Positions 15,891 through 27,926 of a stretch of DNA of 64,000 bases are shown piece by piece (the stretch's first letter is position 1; the number at the start of each line of letters is the position of its first letter). This DNA comes from Unio delphinus (lineage: Eukaryota; Mollusca; Bivalvia; Unionida; Unionidae): the NCBI GenBank assembly GCA_029339505.1, contig JAQISU010000233.1:6185501-6249500 (forward strand), written 5' to 3'. The notes beneath the pieces are model-generated. The model was not told the DNA's origin. It was given only the letters and a program-made list of their open reading frames with translations, and searched no databases. A program made the translations under genes and the position numbers.

Positions 15891-18700
15891 CAACGCGATT
15901 TGATGTGTCAGTATGGCTGAACATGGCGAGTTTGCACGCTGAGGCGTGGTCGCTCAGGGATGCATACATCCTTGGTTGTGGTTTGCACGCTGGAGACGTT
16001 CAAGTAGGAGACATGTACGTTCATGGGTTTAGACAGCAGGCTGGCCCGCATAGACACCATTTACATCTGATACGCATGACGCTTGAGACGCATGCATCTC
16101 GTGGATCTAACATTATAAACCCCGCGTCGGATTCTCTTCAGCATATGGACTAAACACTGAAACGTCGTGTTTGGTTGGTGCCACCTAGGGATAAGCTATC
16201 TTAAATTCCGATGGGGTGATGAACCTGCAATAGTCATATACTTGTTAGTTGATGTAAAAAAAAAAACACACAGAAACAAAATGTGTTATACCTTTTTTAT
16301 AGGGACATTATAGTTCTGATGGACGTGGTAAGTGGCCTTACATCATTTATTCATAGACAATAAAAAAAATCGGTACTTTTACTCCTTTTTATCTATTTTA
16401 ATATCAAGATAATGTGTGGATACAAAATTGTCGCTAATGGGTGGTGTGATTGCAGGAAACGTTTACATGAGTGAGCACATAGTTTACAGACTACCAATAA
16501 TGCCATGAATAGACTTATTGGCTGAATCTCAGGCGGTCCGTCACCTTCAGCTGCGTAGTGCTCTTAGCTTAAAATACAATACCACCGATGGAACCATCAA
16601 CGAAAACGTGGATTTCCATGGACAGATCAGTGAAATGCACGGGCACGATAACAGGCCGTGTCATGGTAACACAAACCAAATCATGGTTACATCCTGCAAC
16701 TGTCGGAAATTGTAACGTGAGATCTGTACGATCAGGTACGACTGATATAACTTTGGAGAAGAATTAGGCGTGACTTCTCATCTCGAACCAGACATCACTG
16801 TCGTGGTGGAATTGGGTACCGTTCATCGTGGTACATATGATTACCCAGAACATTAACCCTTGAAACGACCCCGAGTATGGTTCAATCACGATATACACCA
16901 TGGAAGGATTGCGCGTCGGCATGTTCGAATACGGAAAGATTTTGGGAGTAAACAAACATTTCATCAAAATTACACAGCCGGTTTACATGCACAATGTTTG
17001 TTACAAAACAACCTTGAGCTCTATCAGGAGTCAGATTCCACTGAGTATTACCACCCAGTGAGTTACAAAACTCTCAAAGACTATGAGCTCGATTAAACAG
17101 TCAACGATTCAATGGAGGGTAAAGTGGACAAGGACGTGCACATCCTAGTCAATGTAAATATAACGACAGGCTTGGTGGATAGACAGATCCTGGCCTTTGC
17201 CGCATTAAGTGCTAAACAATCATGAGACAATGTGAAACGGCATCTCGTGGATTATAAGGCAGTGAGTTACAAAACTGTCAATCACTACGTTCTCGATAAA
17301 ACCGGAAACGATATCGTGGTGGGTCATCTGCAACGAGACTGACTCCTAATACTCAACGTCGATAAAACGTAGATACAAAGACGACCTTGGTGGAAAGGCA
17401 TATTCTGAGTTATACACATTTTAACAGATTTCGTGCTATACAAATCAGGAGACACGGTGGCCGAGCATCACAACATGGGCGGATACACTATGGCCGGATT
17501 TAGCACAACATCGTACTACTGCAGGATGGCGTAATAGGCAGATCGACATTACGAGACCTCTATATGTATTATAACCAGATTTGTATGTGGTCGACACCAA
17601 TCAATGAGTTGGACACAACAATGAAAATCTACCGAACGCGAACCGAGTCAAACATAATGGTGGCATCATACTCTTGATGACGTCTAACGTATCGAACCAA
17701 TCATAATTATTGCTAATCCATCATCTGAGTACTCCATATCATTGCCTGCATTTACGCATTTACTCAACCATCCACGTCGAGAGAATGGGCAACTTCATCC
17801 ACGCACATCGGGGGTTGATTGAGTGCCACGAAGAGATCATTATTTGGAAATGTCACTTGCGATGATGTTTTTATCATGCCAGGATTACCAGCTGAATCAT
17901 CGTAGCAAGAACAATATCAGAGTCTACGTGAACAACATTATACATTAGCACAACCATTCTTGGATCTACCCTGCAAGATGTCTTATTATCATTGCCGTCT
18001 CGTAAATGTCACGTTTTCATGTTAACCATCACGCGGCAGAAACCGCTAATCCAGGTTTCATTTTCAACAGGTTGCAATGGTTGACACTATGTAGATTTTA
18101 CGAAACAATATTGATATAAAAGGATGCTCATGAAACAATACAAAAGTTAAAACAAACGTGAGGTTGTAAATAGCGGTCCTATCAAATTTACCACTGATTA
18201 CATCCGAAATCTCATGTCCGTGGCAGAAATGCGACATAAATATTTTCGAGACACAACCGAAAAATGGAATCCACTGGTGTCGTTCTGCAACGAGAGAGAA
18301 TCCGTGACGCTGACCAAAGAATTCGAGGACACCATCAACCTTATTGTGGCCGATTTAGATCATTAAATCGTAGAAGCTGTCGTTGCCACGGAAAATATAC
18401 GACGGCGTGGTATGAAATCCGCGGATGACATAAAATGCAAAGACGATCACGCGTGCATAATAAAATCTATTATAACTATAACTATTTAAAAACCGACACC
18501 CGTCAACAAACAATATTTCAAAATTGTGGTTTGTCGAAGAGACATGGATTCATTACAATGATGTGCCACCATCATGGAAATGATGGAGTTTCCTGATATC
18601 AAGATCTGATGATACTCCTGAAAAGTATGAACCGGATAATATTTTGAATACATATAAAATCATTACAGCTTACCTAGAGTAAACAAAATCGATTCTGGTT
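15891..18700 (+). other. Decayed coding-like stretch of unknown origin
   Basis: Over 2.8 kb the plus strand shows short open segments with balanced composition and many RGY/GNC codons, unlike the AT-rich flanks. Examples: 15905-16153 (82 codons), 16860-17096 (78 codons) and about 18155-18366 (70 codons, includes FRDTTEKWNPLVSFCNERE). They are broken by stops and frame changes. A segment 'GTGAGTTACAAAACT' followed by a Tyr/Leu-Asp context occurs twice (near 17059 and 17262), suggesting a former repeated domain. I recognise no family. It could be an old viral insertion or a degenerate host gene. Confidence 0.25.
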
Positions 18701-21478
18701 TTGTTCAATAGTGTATGATTGGCTGGAGAATACCTAAATGCCATACCTAAATTTCGATTCGATACCATTTTAGGTTCAGATACAAATTATAGGGTTGTCC
18801 CATAGAAAACTCTCTTAATCCTCCTGCAACAGACTCTAAACAAGACATTAACGCACGATGAATCATGCAAACAAAATACGGAAACGCGGTGTGAAGCATA
18901 AAATTGTAAATAATCATTGAACAGTAATGTTGGATGCACTGAGCATTAAGGCTTTATCACATTTAGACCGGAAAGTCTTTGTGCCGGGTCATTTTGACCT
19001 TTTTTCTTCTTAATTTCTTCCATATCAGTGTTAAAATTTCAAAGGGACCCGTTTTCCGATTCAATGAAATTGACCGAATATCTTAACACGGTTTTGAGAA
19101 AGTGACAGCTGAACTTCCGATCCGTGTCAAACAGCCATTCTTCAAAGGGAAAAGGGAAAGTTATATAGCACAGTTCAGAGATTCTGACTAACGAAACAAA
19201 ATATTGTATTAGGAATTCGTTTTAGAAATCACTGCTTAAGATTGACCTAATGAAATTAAGGCGTACACAATGGAACTTTTGGGAATTTCTTTCGAAATTC
19301 TTTAGTCCGAAAGTTTCTGACAGAGGGAACTTTGGCTCCGATCAAGCCTAGAAAAAGGGTAGTGCTTTCATCGTTAAACATTAATGGGACCAGGTGTGTG
19401 TCTTGTGAGAAAGACAGGGTTTAGTGCTGGATAAATATGTTCTAAAGTTAACAGCATTAAGTAAACAATTTTCCGAGGAAGATGATGACTCGACAGTCCG
19501 AGGACGGAATCAGAAAAGAAAGAGATGTGACGAGTGAAGTCAGGCAAACGGTAGAAGTGACGAGTGAGATTCGAAAGGGGGAAGTGATGAATTCAGAGTC
19601 AAATCTTGGAAGTCCAAGAAGGACCGGGCATTCGGAATAGGAAGACTCGAGGAAATAGGAAACATTGGAACACGATCGAGAAGAAGGTGATGCAATCAGA
19701 CGTGGGAATTCAGCTCTTATTACCAATCGATATGATGATTAAATAAATCCAAATTAGATACTGCTATTAAATCCTATTGATATCATTTAAGTTGAACTGA
19801 AATTACCACTAATAATTTGTTTGATTAAATGTATTACCTTTTTTATCTAAGGGGCTCGTATTACATTTTTTTCTTCCCAATAATCTTGCCCAGTTCTCAG
19901 TTGATAATCTATCTTTCCACTCACACCGAGTCATACTATCGAGGGAGGTCATTCCCTAGATAGTGTAGAACACGAAGTTTTAACAAAGCCATTACTTAAA
20001 CTCGATGTGTTGTTCCAGAATTTAGTCGACGCATTAGTATAGATATGACGTAAATTATCAATTTCAAGCTTATCAGCATGCAGTTCGATCATGATATCAA
20101 ATAGAAACTCATAGAGATATAAAACAGTACCATAAAATGGCTATGTGTTTACGCAGATATATCGCAATTGACAAAGAACACATACTGCGATGACGCTAGC
20201 GCCTATTGCATTAACCGCAGTGGAGATCATGTCAACTGGTAATACTTTTATGGTGATCATATCTGTCGCGGGCGTGATGTTACAATTGGCGCTAGAAAGG
20301 CTAAAACCAATATTTATATGTATGACCAAATCCAGGTTTGATAAACGATTAGCAAGCCGTTCTCCATTTAACTTATCAATAACGTAGCCGCGTCGGATAA
20401 GCACACTATGACATCCACACACACAGTGATGTCGGCAAATACTTACTTGCTCGATCCGACATCCCAACACCAGAAGTATGGAGGAGCCTGTGTGATTAAC
20501 ATTTTCGACGCCAGTTTCTTCTGTTTGATGTTACGGATGTTGCCATCCTCGTAATTCGGTGGTTCTCTCCTTATCGCCACTTTTTATTAAATTATTCTGA
20601 TTACTAAAACGTACCAGGACATACATCTGCGATACTAACCGCTCTATAACCTCCCTTTATGAAATCCTTTCCACGTTATAAATTACGTATGCACAACCTT
20701 TAAACTGCATTATGGACACAACATGCTTGTAAATGCGGGGTGTCTTTCATGAAATTCATTCACACCATACAGAAGTATGGAGAGGGGGTAAGCTCATGCA
20801 AGAATATGGTAAACTCAGTACCCGAATAAGAGGATAATATTCTAAATAAGTCAGATTCGACTGATTGATTTAAGACGATAAGCATGATCATGTTGGCCTC
20901 TCCAAAAAAAAGATAGGATTTGTATCGCAAATAGGTCCTTGTATTGGGTCCTTGTACTTATCATTGTCTCCGACATTTGTCATACCAGATAATAAACTCC
21001 CGTTAAGACGTGGTACATGTGAGAAAATCCGCGTCGATAAGTAGACAATATTCGGTCACCGGTCAGACATTTAACTTGGATAATATCTGAGGCAAGTAAT
21101 AATAAGTCATGTGGCTAGCACGATCTTTTTTTTCCGGTGATAATATAAAAACAGGTTAGAAGAGGGAATAACGAAATCCAACAATGTACCTGGTGGTGGG
21201 GAATAAAGTAATCCTGGAATGTACCTGATGAAAATATCATTACCCACTATTTTTCAATCCATACACAGCATTGTAGAGGATTATTCATGTTTTTGTTTTT
21301 TTTTATATATACCAACTCACCCACATCGGGAGAAAAAAAAGACCACACGCCATAACAGGACTTGTTTCAGAACCATCAATGGTAGTTACCAAAAGATGAT
21401 ACCAGTTGCTGCTTGGTCTTATAGTGGCTGCTAAATTATTCCGACTTGTTCTCAAAGGTTTAATCCATTTTCATTATA
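18701..21478. other. No gene seen
   Basis: Anonymous sequence. The longest frames (19457-19726 and 20141-20470, both minus) have no recognisable motifs. Confidence 0.4.

Positions 21479-21516
<38 letters not shown>
21479..21516. repeat. (CA)n microsatellite
   Basis: About 19 CA units. Confidence 0.95.
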
Positions 21517-21518
<2 letters not shown>

Positions 21519-24500
21519 CACTCAGTTTGCAAAGCACACGTGTGAAAACACACGAAATATATGTATCCAAGGACAGGGAAAAAAACACACCGGCGTAGTA
21601 ACATAACAAATCTTCAAATAGACACAGTTCCGTAAATTAAACCCATGTATGACGACAACATGACCACAAAACATGTTTTCATACTCTTCATTTCCATTAC
21701 TACAACACAGATTCTCTCTCATAAAGTGATATTGAATTATATTTTCACCGTTGTAGTAGTGGAACAAAGGGGTATCTCGTGACGAGTAGTTACACAATCA
21801 CGATGTATTTACGGTTCCACAGCTCTTGTCGAATGGTCATGAAGGAACCACACATGGTTCACTACTGCAATGTTGCCGAAGTATTCCTCGAAAACCTCAT
21901 TATTCCTTGTAGATTCTGTCACGTTGTAAGGATTAACCAGATTCAACATGTATATGTTAGACCATGAGGATAATAATTTCGCGCCATAAATATGTATGAA
22001 GGTCCATTCGGCGAACAATAGGTGTCAATTCAGTTAAATGTCATGGCCATACAGTTCCTAACTCGCCATATTTTGGCCAAGCCAGGTACATAATAAGTGT
22101 GATCACAGGTTTCACATGTAAGTGATGGAATTTTTTTTACTGATCAAGATAACATAATGTGGGGGTCGTAAATCCTCCCTTAACAGGCTGTTGGGAGGGA
22201 TATTGTCTGATAATTAGTCTTAGCCTGAGTAGTATATTGAACGTCAGTAGTCGCTAAAACCCGCTTGCAGGAATTATAAGGGAAGTTAAGCTACTCCGAC
22301 ATCATTCGAAAGTGGCGGGAAACTTGTATATTCTGGAAATTACAAGGAGCTTTGGCACAGGAAGCTGTTAGGGACAAGAGGGAATTACCCCAGTGCAGTT
22401 GGTCTGAGTCGCTGGGATACAAAAGAAAGGGAAGAACGGAGGCAGAAGTTTCACGGTCTGAAGGGAATTGGATTACCAGTCCAGATAAAGATCACACAGA
22501 TGAGTAGGAACACAGGAATACAATCTATCACACTATGTCAGATGATGAAATAGGCCGTCACTTGGTCGAGTGAAAGACGTGTGATAGGGTTTTTATTTGA
22601 GTTTTATTTGAGAGATGACTGTTATTGACTTATTTTAAAGTGTTTTAATTGAATGTCTCAGTTTGTGTATTTATTAGTTTAACTGTCGGCACCGCAGACT
22701 TGGGGCTCAGAGCTTTGCATCTCTCTATCACTGCTTCAATTTCTGACAAAGAAGAACCAGAGTGGGTCTTGTGCAATATTTTTAATAATATTGGGAGCAC
22801 CCCACCCAACCTGAATAACGGATAACTTCTACAGATCCACTGGTCCATAATACTTGGTCATAAATGCAGGTCATAAAGTACCGACCTAGGATCCAAGTTA
22901 TCATCGACCGCAGCGTGCGGGTTACCTGAAGCCCTTCAGAGTTATACGACTCTCTGTGAAACAGTTAAAACCATATTAACTGAAGTTGAATACGTGCGAC
23001 ACTGTTAAGTACGAATGCAAATACGTTACGCATGTGTACAGACGAAATAGCTTCGATATACATTAAATTATTTCAATGGAACGATATCACTAGTATAACT
23101 AACACACACATAAAAGTGTGCCCCACATGTATAATCTTAATATATTATAAGAACTAGAACATAAGTCATCCTTTAATGCATGGAGCGTAAACTATTTTTG
23201 TTTTTTTTTCAATTATAAAAATGGCTAACTTCAAACAGACTATATTATATCTCATAGTATGGGGTTATGTGTCTTTCCAGAATTTTAGAATCAATCCCAA
23301 ACCTTCAAAATATAAAACAATTATATCTCATGAAGCATATATCAAGTAAGAATACAGTTAAATGTTTCATATACCAATGCAGCTGAAGATTGCTTTTCTT
23401 AACGTAGCTTGATATTGTACAGCTTACCCGAATACATTTTATTTCACATATAATGCATTGGCAGTTTACTATACAACATTCCGTAATAGTGAATCAGCTG
23501 TCTTATCGAGATAAATTGCTCTTGTCGCCTTCAGATAGAACCAAACTTGTGACATTATGCGGCTTTATCTCGCTTTTCATGTGTAGCAGATACAGAAAAT
23601 TGTCCTAAAAATGTATCGTAATTTATGTGCTGAAGCGCTCAAAAACAAATGTCAACAAAGTCGAGCTTGCTCTGGTGCTGGCACGGCTTGCCTGGCCATT
23701 TAACCTTCCTAGTTGCTCAATCTCCCGTCTTTGTGTAACATGACCGTGAAGCCTTCCTATAAATAGGATGCCATGTTGATGACACTGACTTCTTCCTGGT
23801 TCTGCTTTGCTGGTCGGGATGTTGTTGTATGGGTGGGGGATGATTGGGGGGTTCCAACTCCACAGTGAAAACGGTGAGGTCAAACCTCAGGTAACCAAGT
23901 TTCCCCAGCTCACAGCTAATGACGTCAATGGCATTAAGAAATGTGTGATTCAAGCCATAGACTATACCATACGTCCAGGAGCCGGAACTGGCCATTTGGC
24001 CGGAGCCTTTACGCTGTGCCTTGCCGCTGGAGCTTTTCGTTGGGCTGCCCACGATCGCTAGTCGAGAAACGATATTGACTTTTGATTGTCTGCCCTTTTT
24101 GAGCAGCTCGTTTACGTCCCTGTAAGTGAATATAAGTCTATGTTTACAGTATGTCAAGCTTGATCAAAATATAACACCCCAACTATATAATATAAGATAG
24201 TCCAAAGTCCAAGACTATCAGGCACAGCGGCACAAGGCTGCATATAAAACCAAGATATAAGATCTAGGGCCCAAAATGAATATAAGGTGGTCAAAACCCA
24301 AGGCCATCAGACACAGCAGCACAATGCTGCACCAAACAAATATTATTAGACAGTACTTAACCCACTTAACTTAAGAAATATAAGATGGTCTCGAACCAAG
24401 ATCCATCAAGGTAGCGGAACAGAAAAACAGCAAAGTTAGGCTGTCATACGGGCTGTATACACTATAGATTTATAACAGCACAGAGTCTATCCAAATTAAT

Positions 24501-25253
24501 AGCGAAAATTTTAGAACAAGATACCCTGGAGTAAGAAAGCACAACTGACCGACTTACGCGCCAACCTGCCCGAGCCACCTCTCCCACCACCGGACACAAA
24601 CCACGTGCAGTGTACGCCCTCGGCAGCAGCGATATCCGACTGGATAGAAGTGAGTGCGTGCTGGGTCTATTCCCACTCACCAAGGCCAACCATTTAGCGA
24701 CTCCGATCCGACGGCCCAATTAAATAGTGTTCTATGAACACACTAAAGCCCGAGGGAGTTGGCACTATTTCGCTCCCTCGGAATTAATTAAATAGCCAGC
24801 TCTGATAGCATTAAACAGTGATACACGTCCCATAGTGTATGAAGCACTATAATTCAAAGTAAGTAAAGTAAGTCAAGCTTGATATAAAGCAGTGCTGTCC
24901 AACCAGGCTGATTTTAAATGACCCGCCTGTGCTCGAGCAATTTGTGTGCATTTATGTAAAATAAGTCCATTACTTACTTTCATAGTATACCTACTTACCC
25001 AGGTAAACAATTGCGAATAATTGTTATATAGTCGTTGATTTTAGGTTTTCTGCTGCGGCCCTCGGATTCAAGAAAAAATATTCAGTGGCCCATCGTGTCA
25101 AAACGGTTGGACAGCACTGATGTGAAAAATTAAAGTCTCTTAACCAAAAATCATCAAAAGTAAATCCTTGTTTGTTATTTGTTCATGTATCACTTTATTT
25201 AAATATAGCTTTGCTCTTGCCTCTATTTTATTCAGTTCTCTTGCGGCGTTGTT
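21517..25253. other. No recognisable gene
   Basis: Mostly anonymous. Overlapping open frames on both strands at 23717-24157 give no recognisable protein, although the plus frame ends in a hydrophobic segment (HLAGAFTLCLAAGAF). Between 24190 and 24425 a motif of the type 'ATAAGATGGTC...CCAAG..CCATCA' recurs three times at roughly 85-105-bp spacing. Confidence 0.35.
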
Positions 25254-25265
25254 ACTATCAGAACC
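25254..25265. repeat. SINE target site duplication, left (ACTATCAGAACC)
   Basis: Exact 12-bp match to 25533-25544, directly flanking the SINE. Confidence 0.9.
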
Positions 25266-25502
25266 TGGGGGCCCCGAATGGCCTAGTGGTTTAAAGCGCT
25301 TTCCATTACGAATCACTGCCATCTCACCTCTGCCTGCGTCAGATCGAGTCTCGGATTCGGCCAATGTGGTTATGTAAGAACGCTTGCCAGTAGCTTATCG
25401 TGGGTCGGTGGTTCATTCCGGGGTTTTCCGGGTTCTTCCTCCACCATTAATACTGGCCGCCATATATAGCCTATATTGTGCTGAAAAATGGCGTTAAACC
25501 CC

Positions 25503-25532
<30 letters not shown>
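25266..25532 (+). repeat. Full-length SINE-A (tRNA-derived, CAA tail)
   Basis: Starts 'GGGGGCCCCGAATGGCCTAG' with A-box-like and 'CAGATCGAGTCTC' B-box-like parts. A core 'CGGGTTCTTCCTCCACCATT', 'ACTGGCCGCC' and 'GTGCTGAAAAATGGCGTTAA' follows, then a (CAA)n tail. Flanked by exact 12-bp target duplications, so it is an intact L1-like-mobilised insertion. The core resembles the Meta-SINE type known from molluscs (recalled, not checked). It ends 81 bp before the Polinton-like element. Confidence 0.9.
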
Positions 25533-25533
<1 letters not shown>

Positions 25534-25544
25534 CTATCAGAACC
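25533..25544. repeat. SINE target site duplication, right
   Basis: Exact copy of 25254-25265. Confidence 0.9.
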
Positions 25545-25608
25545 CACGGTCGGTCCTTGATCCAGTACCGCACTTGCAAAACTCGCCAACAATATTTCCC
25601 TACAATCC

Positions 25609-25613
25609 CCTTT
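25609..25613. repeat. Target site duplication of the Polinton-like element, left (CCTTT)
   Basis: CCTTT lies directly outside the left inverted repeat and again at 40612-40616. A 6-bp reading has one mismatch (CCCTTT versus CCTTTT). Polinton integrases typically make 6-bp duplications. Confidence 0.65.
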
Positions 25614-25789
25614 AGCAGCAGAGAGGGCGAACCTCAAAAACCAAAAAAAAGCGTCGAATCGTAAAAAAGCGTCGAATCATAAAAAAGCGTCGAATCGTAA
25701 AAAGCGTCGACAACCAACACTTCCTCGTCTACGCCAGCGTCGTTTTCGTTCGCCCTCTCTGCTGCTATGGGTTAATAATTATTTTACGA
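25614..25789 (+). repeat. Left terminal inverted repeat with internal palindrome
   Basis: Pairs with 40416-40611. The outer 19 bp AGCAGCAGAGAGGGCGAAC (25614-25632) recurs as an exact reverse complement at 25748-25766, so the repeat itself can fold into a large hairpin. Between the arms are about four tandem ~18-bp units 'AAAAAAGCGTCGAATCGT'. The end lies 11 bp before the stop codon of the first minus-strand gene. Confidence 0.95.
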
Positions 25790-25800
25790 TGAAAATCCTT

Positions 25801-26481
25801 TTAGGATTTCACAAACAGACTAATCGCTAATACCTCCTCTTGTAGATCAATTAGATTGTTAGATTGGTCTGTGAGTTTGAAATTAATTCTAATTAGCGAA
25901 TCATTATGGCATCGCATATAGACTGGATTAACCGGAGACTCAATTATTAAAAATCCTGGAGGAGCTGTTGGTGCGAATGAGTATAGAATATATCCATGCT
26001 GAGCTTGATTTGATCGTTCGAGATTAATTTGATAGCTTCCTTCGATAACATCACATACTAAATTGAGCGCTATCACCGTGGATATATTCACGTTGAACGG
26101 AGCGATATGTCTGCCGCCACCATCTGGATCGTTATTATGTTTGAGGATTTTTATTTCCGGTGATGCTGTTTTTTTCCATGCATCATGAATTATTTTAAAA
26201 CCAACATCGATGGTGTCACTGAGAAGTTTTTTTAGTTTTGGTACGTTATATCCTGGTAGTTTAAATGTCGGAATATCTTTGACGGGGAAATTGTATTGTT
26301 TTGCAAATGTTATTCTCGATGTGGGTTTATCGTCATCTAATATATCCTGAATAATTTTCAGATTAAATGTTTCCATATCGTCGATAATTTTATTGCATGT
26401 TTCTACGACGCTGATAAATTCATCTCGGGTGAGAGAGCCGGATTTAAGAGATATTAACAACCGTGAAAAATCGTTATTCAT
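25801..26481 (-). pseudogene. C-terminal part of a Polinton structural-type protein
   Basis: 226 codons from the first ATG, but the frame is open upstream to about 26590 and meets the preceding gene (26579-27193) at a T8 homopolymer. The last ~100 residues are beta-rich, with NISTVIALNLVCDVIEGSY, ILYSFAPTAPPGFLI and INFKLTDQSNNLIDL near the C-terminus. This is a pattern I recognise as the C-terminal half of a Polinton-associated virion-type protein. The first ~120 residues are helical and charged (FISVVETCNKIIDDMETFN) and appear to be inserted between the two halves of that domain. Exact virion role is unknown. Confidence 0.6.
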
Positions 26482-26578
26482 TGCTGTGAAATTTTCGATA
26501 ATTCTAGGTTCGCTAGCAATATTATATAACTCTAAGGGATCCTCCTCCTTCCCCCTCTCAGTTGGTAGGACTCCGATA

Positions 26579-27193
26579 TCAAAAAAAATCTGTAGTGATT
26601 TCGTGATATTTATAACTCCTTATTGGATTATCAGGTTTTATCCTGTCTGTGATATAATCAGATTTTTTCGGTTCTGGTAAATCAACGGTCCCCCCCCCTG
26701 GTGGTAATTCAGGCCATCCTAGTACGGTTTTTATAGAACTCTGATAGATATCTACGACGTATCCTTCTGCGCTTATCTCAATCGCGGATGATAGCGTCGG
26801 CTCATGAACCGTTATAGCGATTTTTGATTCTGTTCCAGTAATCGATTTTATTCTACGCGCGAATTCATTATTGATTTGTTCGATTTGATATGATCCGGTT
26901 GGTATCGAAACAACGTTCCAGTCTGGAGTCCCGTCTTCACGATTCTTATACGAGAATACCAAGGAATTATTCGGTTGTTGACCACCGAATGCTACCGATC
27001 TGATATTAGGCCAACTGTGATACACTCGTAGTTTTGCTAACGCTATCTCCTTCACTGGGACCGGAGAGGGGAAATTCACACTGAATTCTGGATTCGTTGA
27101 TGTTATTGAGATCATGCTTGTTTGTACTGGGTTCGTGTTCTCCACTATTCGTTGAAGTAATTCCATAGGTGTTGTCATCGTTGCTATACTCAT
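26579..27193 (-). pseudogene. N-terminal part of the Polinton structural-type protein, frameshifted
   Basis: 204 codons with a beta-strand-rich fold: FSVNFPSPVPVKEIALAKLR, then SIPTGSYQIEQINNEF ('IPTGSYxIexIN'), then TVLGWPELPPGG. Proteins with this arrangement recur in Polinton/adinto-type elements and are thought to be virion components; I cannot say which. The frame ends in ...TTDFF at a run of eight T (26581-26588 on +). With a different run length it would enter the frame of 25801-26481, so the two are probably one gene of about 460 codons broken by a homopolymer frameshift. The start region lies inside a local tandem duplication; 27178 is an alternative start. Confidence 0.7.
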
Positions 27194-27425
27194 GTTGTCG
27201 CTCTAATTTTGATATCGCGGAATCGTGAATACTGACCATCACTGAGAACTCACTATCCGATATCGTTGAGGTTATTGATATCATTCTTTTTTTTTGGGTT
27301 CGTGTTTTCTAATTCCATCGGTGTTGTCATTGTTGCTATACTGTTGTTGTCGCTCTAATTTAGATATCGCGGAATCATAAATACCGACCATCACTGAGAA
27401 CTCGCTATCTGATATAATTGTATTA
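27091..27425. repeat. Local tandem duplication (~170 bp x 2) at a gene junction
   Basis: Blocks at about 27091-27262 and 27264-27425 share 'TGTTGTCGCTCTAATTT', 'GATATCGCGGAATC' and 'CCATCACTGAGAACTC'. Each copy spans the 3' end of the membrane-protein gene and the 5' end of the next gene. The upstream copy therefore keeps the intact C-terminus and the downstream copy keeps the intact N-terminus, with a remnant (SDSEFSVMVSIHDSAISKLE) between them. Confidence 0.85.
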
Positions 27426-27862
27426 TCGAGTGACGACGATATCATCGAGGATAATTGCGAGCACGCGGTCGATACAACATTAAATTGAATTAAGTAATCT
27501 TGCAGTTTACTCTGGCTGCATGATGATATCTTTTTTATGATCCCGGTTGATATACCCGCGATTGTAGCCGCCGCAGAAATGCAAATTGGAACTACGACCG
27601 GGGCAATCATTGTAACCGATGCGAGTATTATTCCGGCGCCAGTGAGAACGCCTGACAACGAGTACATGGTAACATCAACTGCGGTGATTCTTCGTCGGTA
27701 TTTTTTTATTTTTATTTGATACTCCTCGGCGAGGGTTTTGAGTCTAGTCTGAAATTCTCTGACCTGATCAGAGCGATATCGATGCGATTGTGATTCCATT
27801 GACTCTGTCAACGGGATTATTATCGGTTCAATTGATTTCGTTGACTTCGTCAATGATGTCAT
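27281..27862 (-). CDS. Putative membrane-interacting Polinton protein
   Basis: 193 codons. Residues 25-60 are charged and coiled-coil-like (VREFQTRLKTLAEEYQIKIK). A long hydrophobic hairpin follows (about 61-109: SGVLTGAGIILASV, IAPVVVPICISAAATIAG), then a helical tail with SDSEFSVMVGIYDSAISKLE. This coiled-coil / glycine-rich hairpin / helical tail plan is one I recognise in proteins of many Polinton-like elements. Its role is unknown, perhaps virion membrane interaction. The extreme C-terminus (KHEPKKKE) comes from an A9 run inside the duplication and may be altered. Next gene upstream ends 65 bp away. Confidence 0.65.
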   Translation of the reverse strand: MTSLTKSTKSIEPIIIPLTESMESQSHRYRSDQVREFQTRLKTLAEEYQIKIKKYRRRITAVDVTMYSLSGVLTGAGIILASVTMIAPVVVPICISAAATIAGISTGIIKKISSCSQSKLQDYLIQFNVVSTACSQLSSMISSSLDNTIISDSEFSVMVGIYDSAISKLERQQQYSNNDNTDGIRKHEPKKKE

Positions 27863-27926
27863 TGTTATTTTAAACCCGCTAGTGTTTTCAATTATTCGCC
27901 ATCGTTAGCGGGAATTGCTAGTTGCT

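Noticed and set aside
23717..24157. Host gene at 23.7-24.2 kb
   Set aside because: Frames are open on both strands, neither resembles a protein I know, and no splice or start context decides between them.
27006..27284. Independent 92-codon minus-strand gene
   Set aside because: It reads through the remnant of the local tandem duplication and then out of frame across the next gene.
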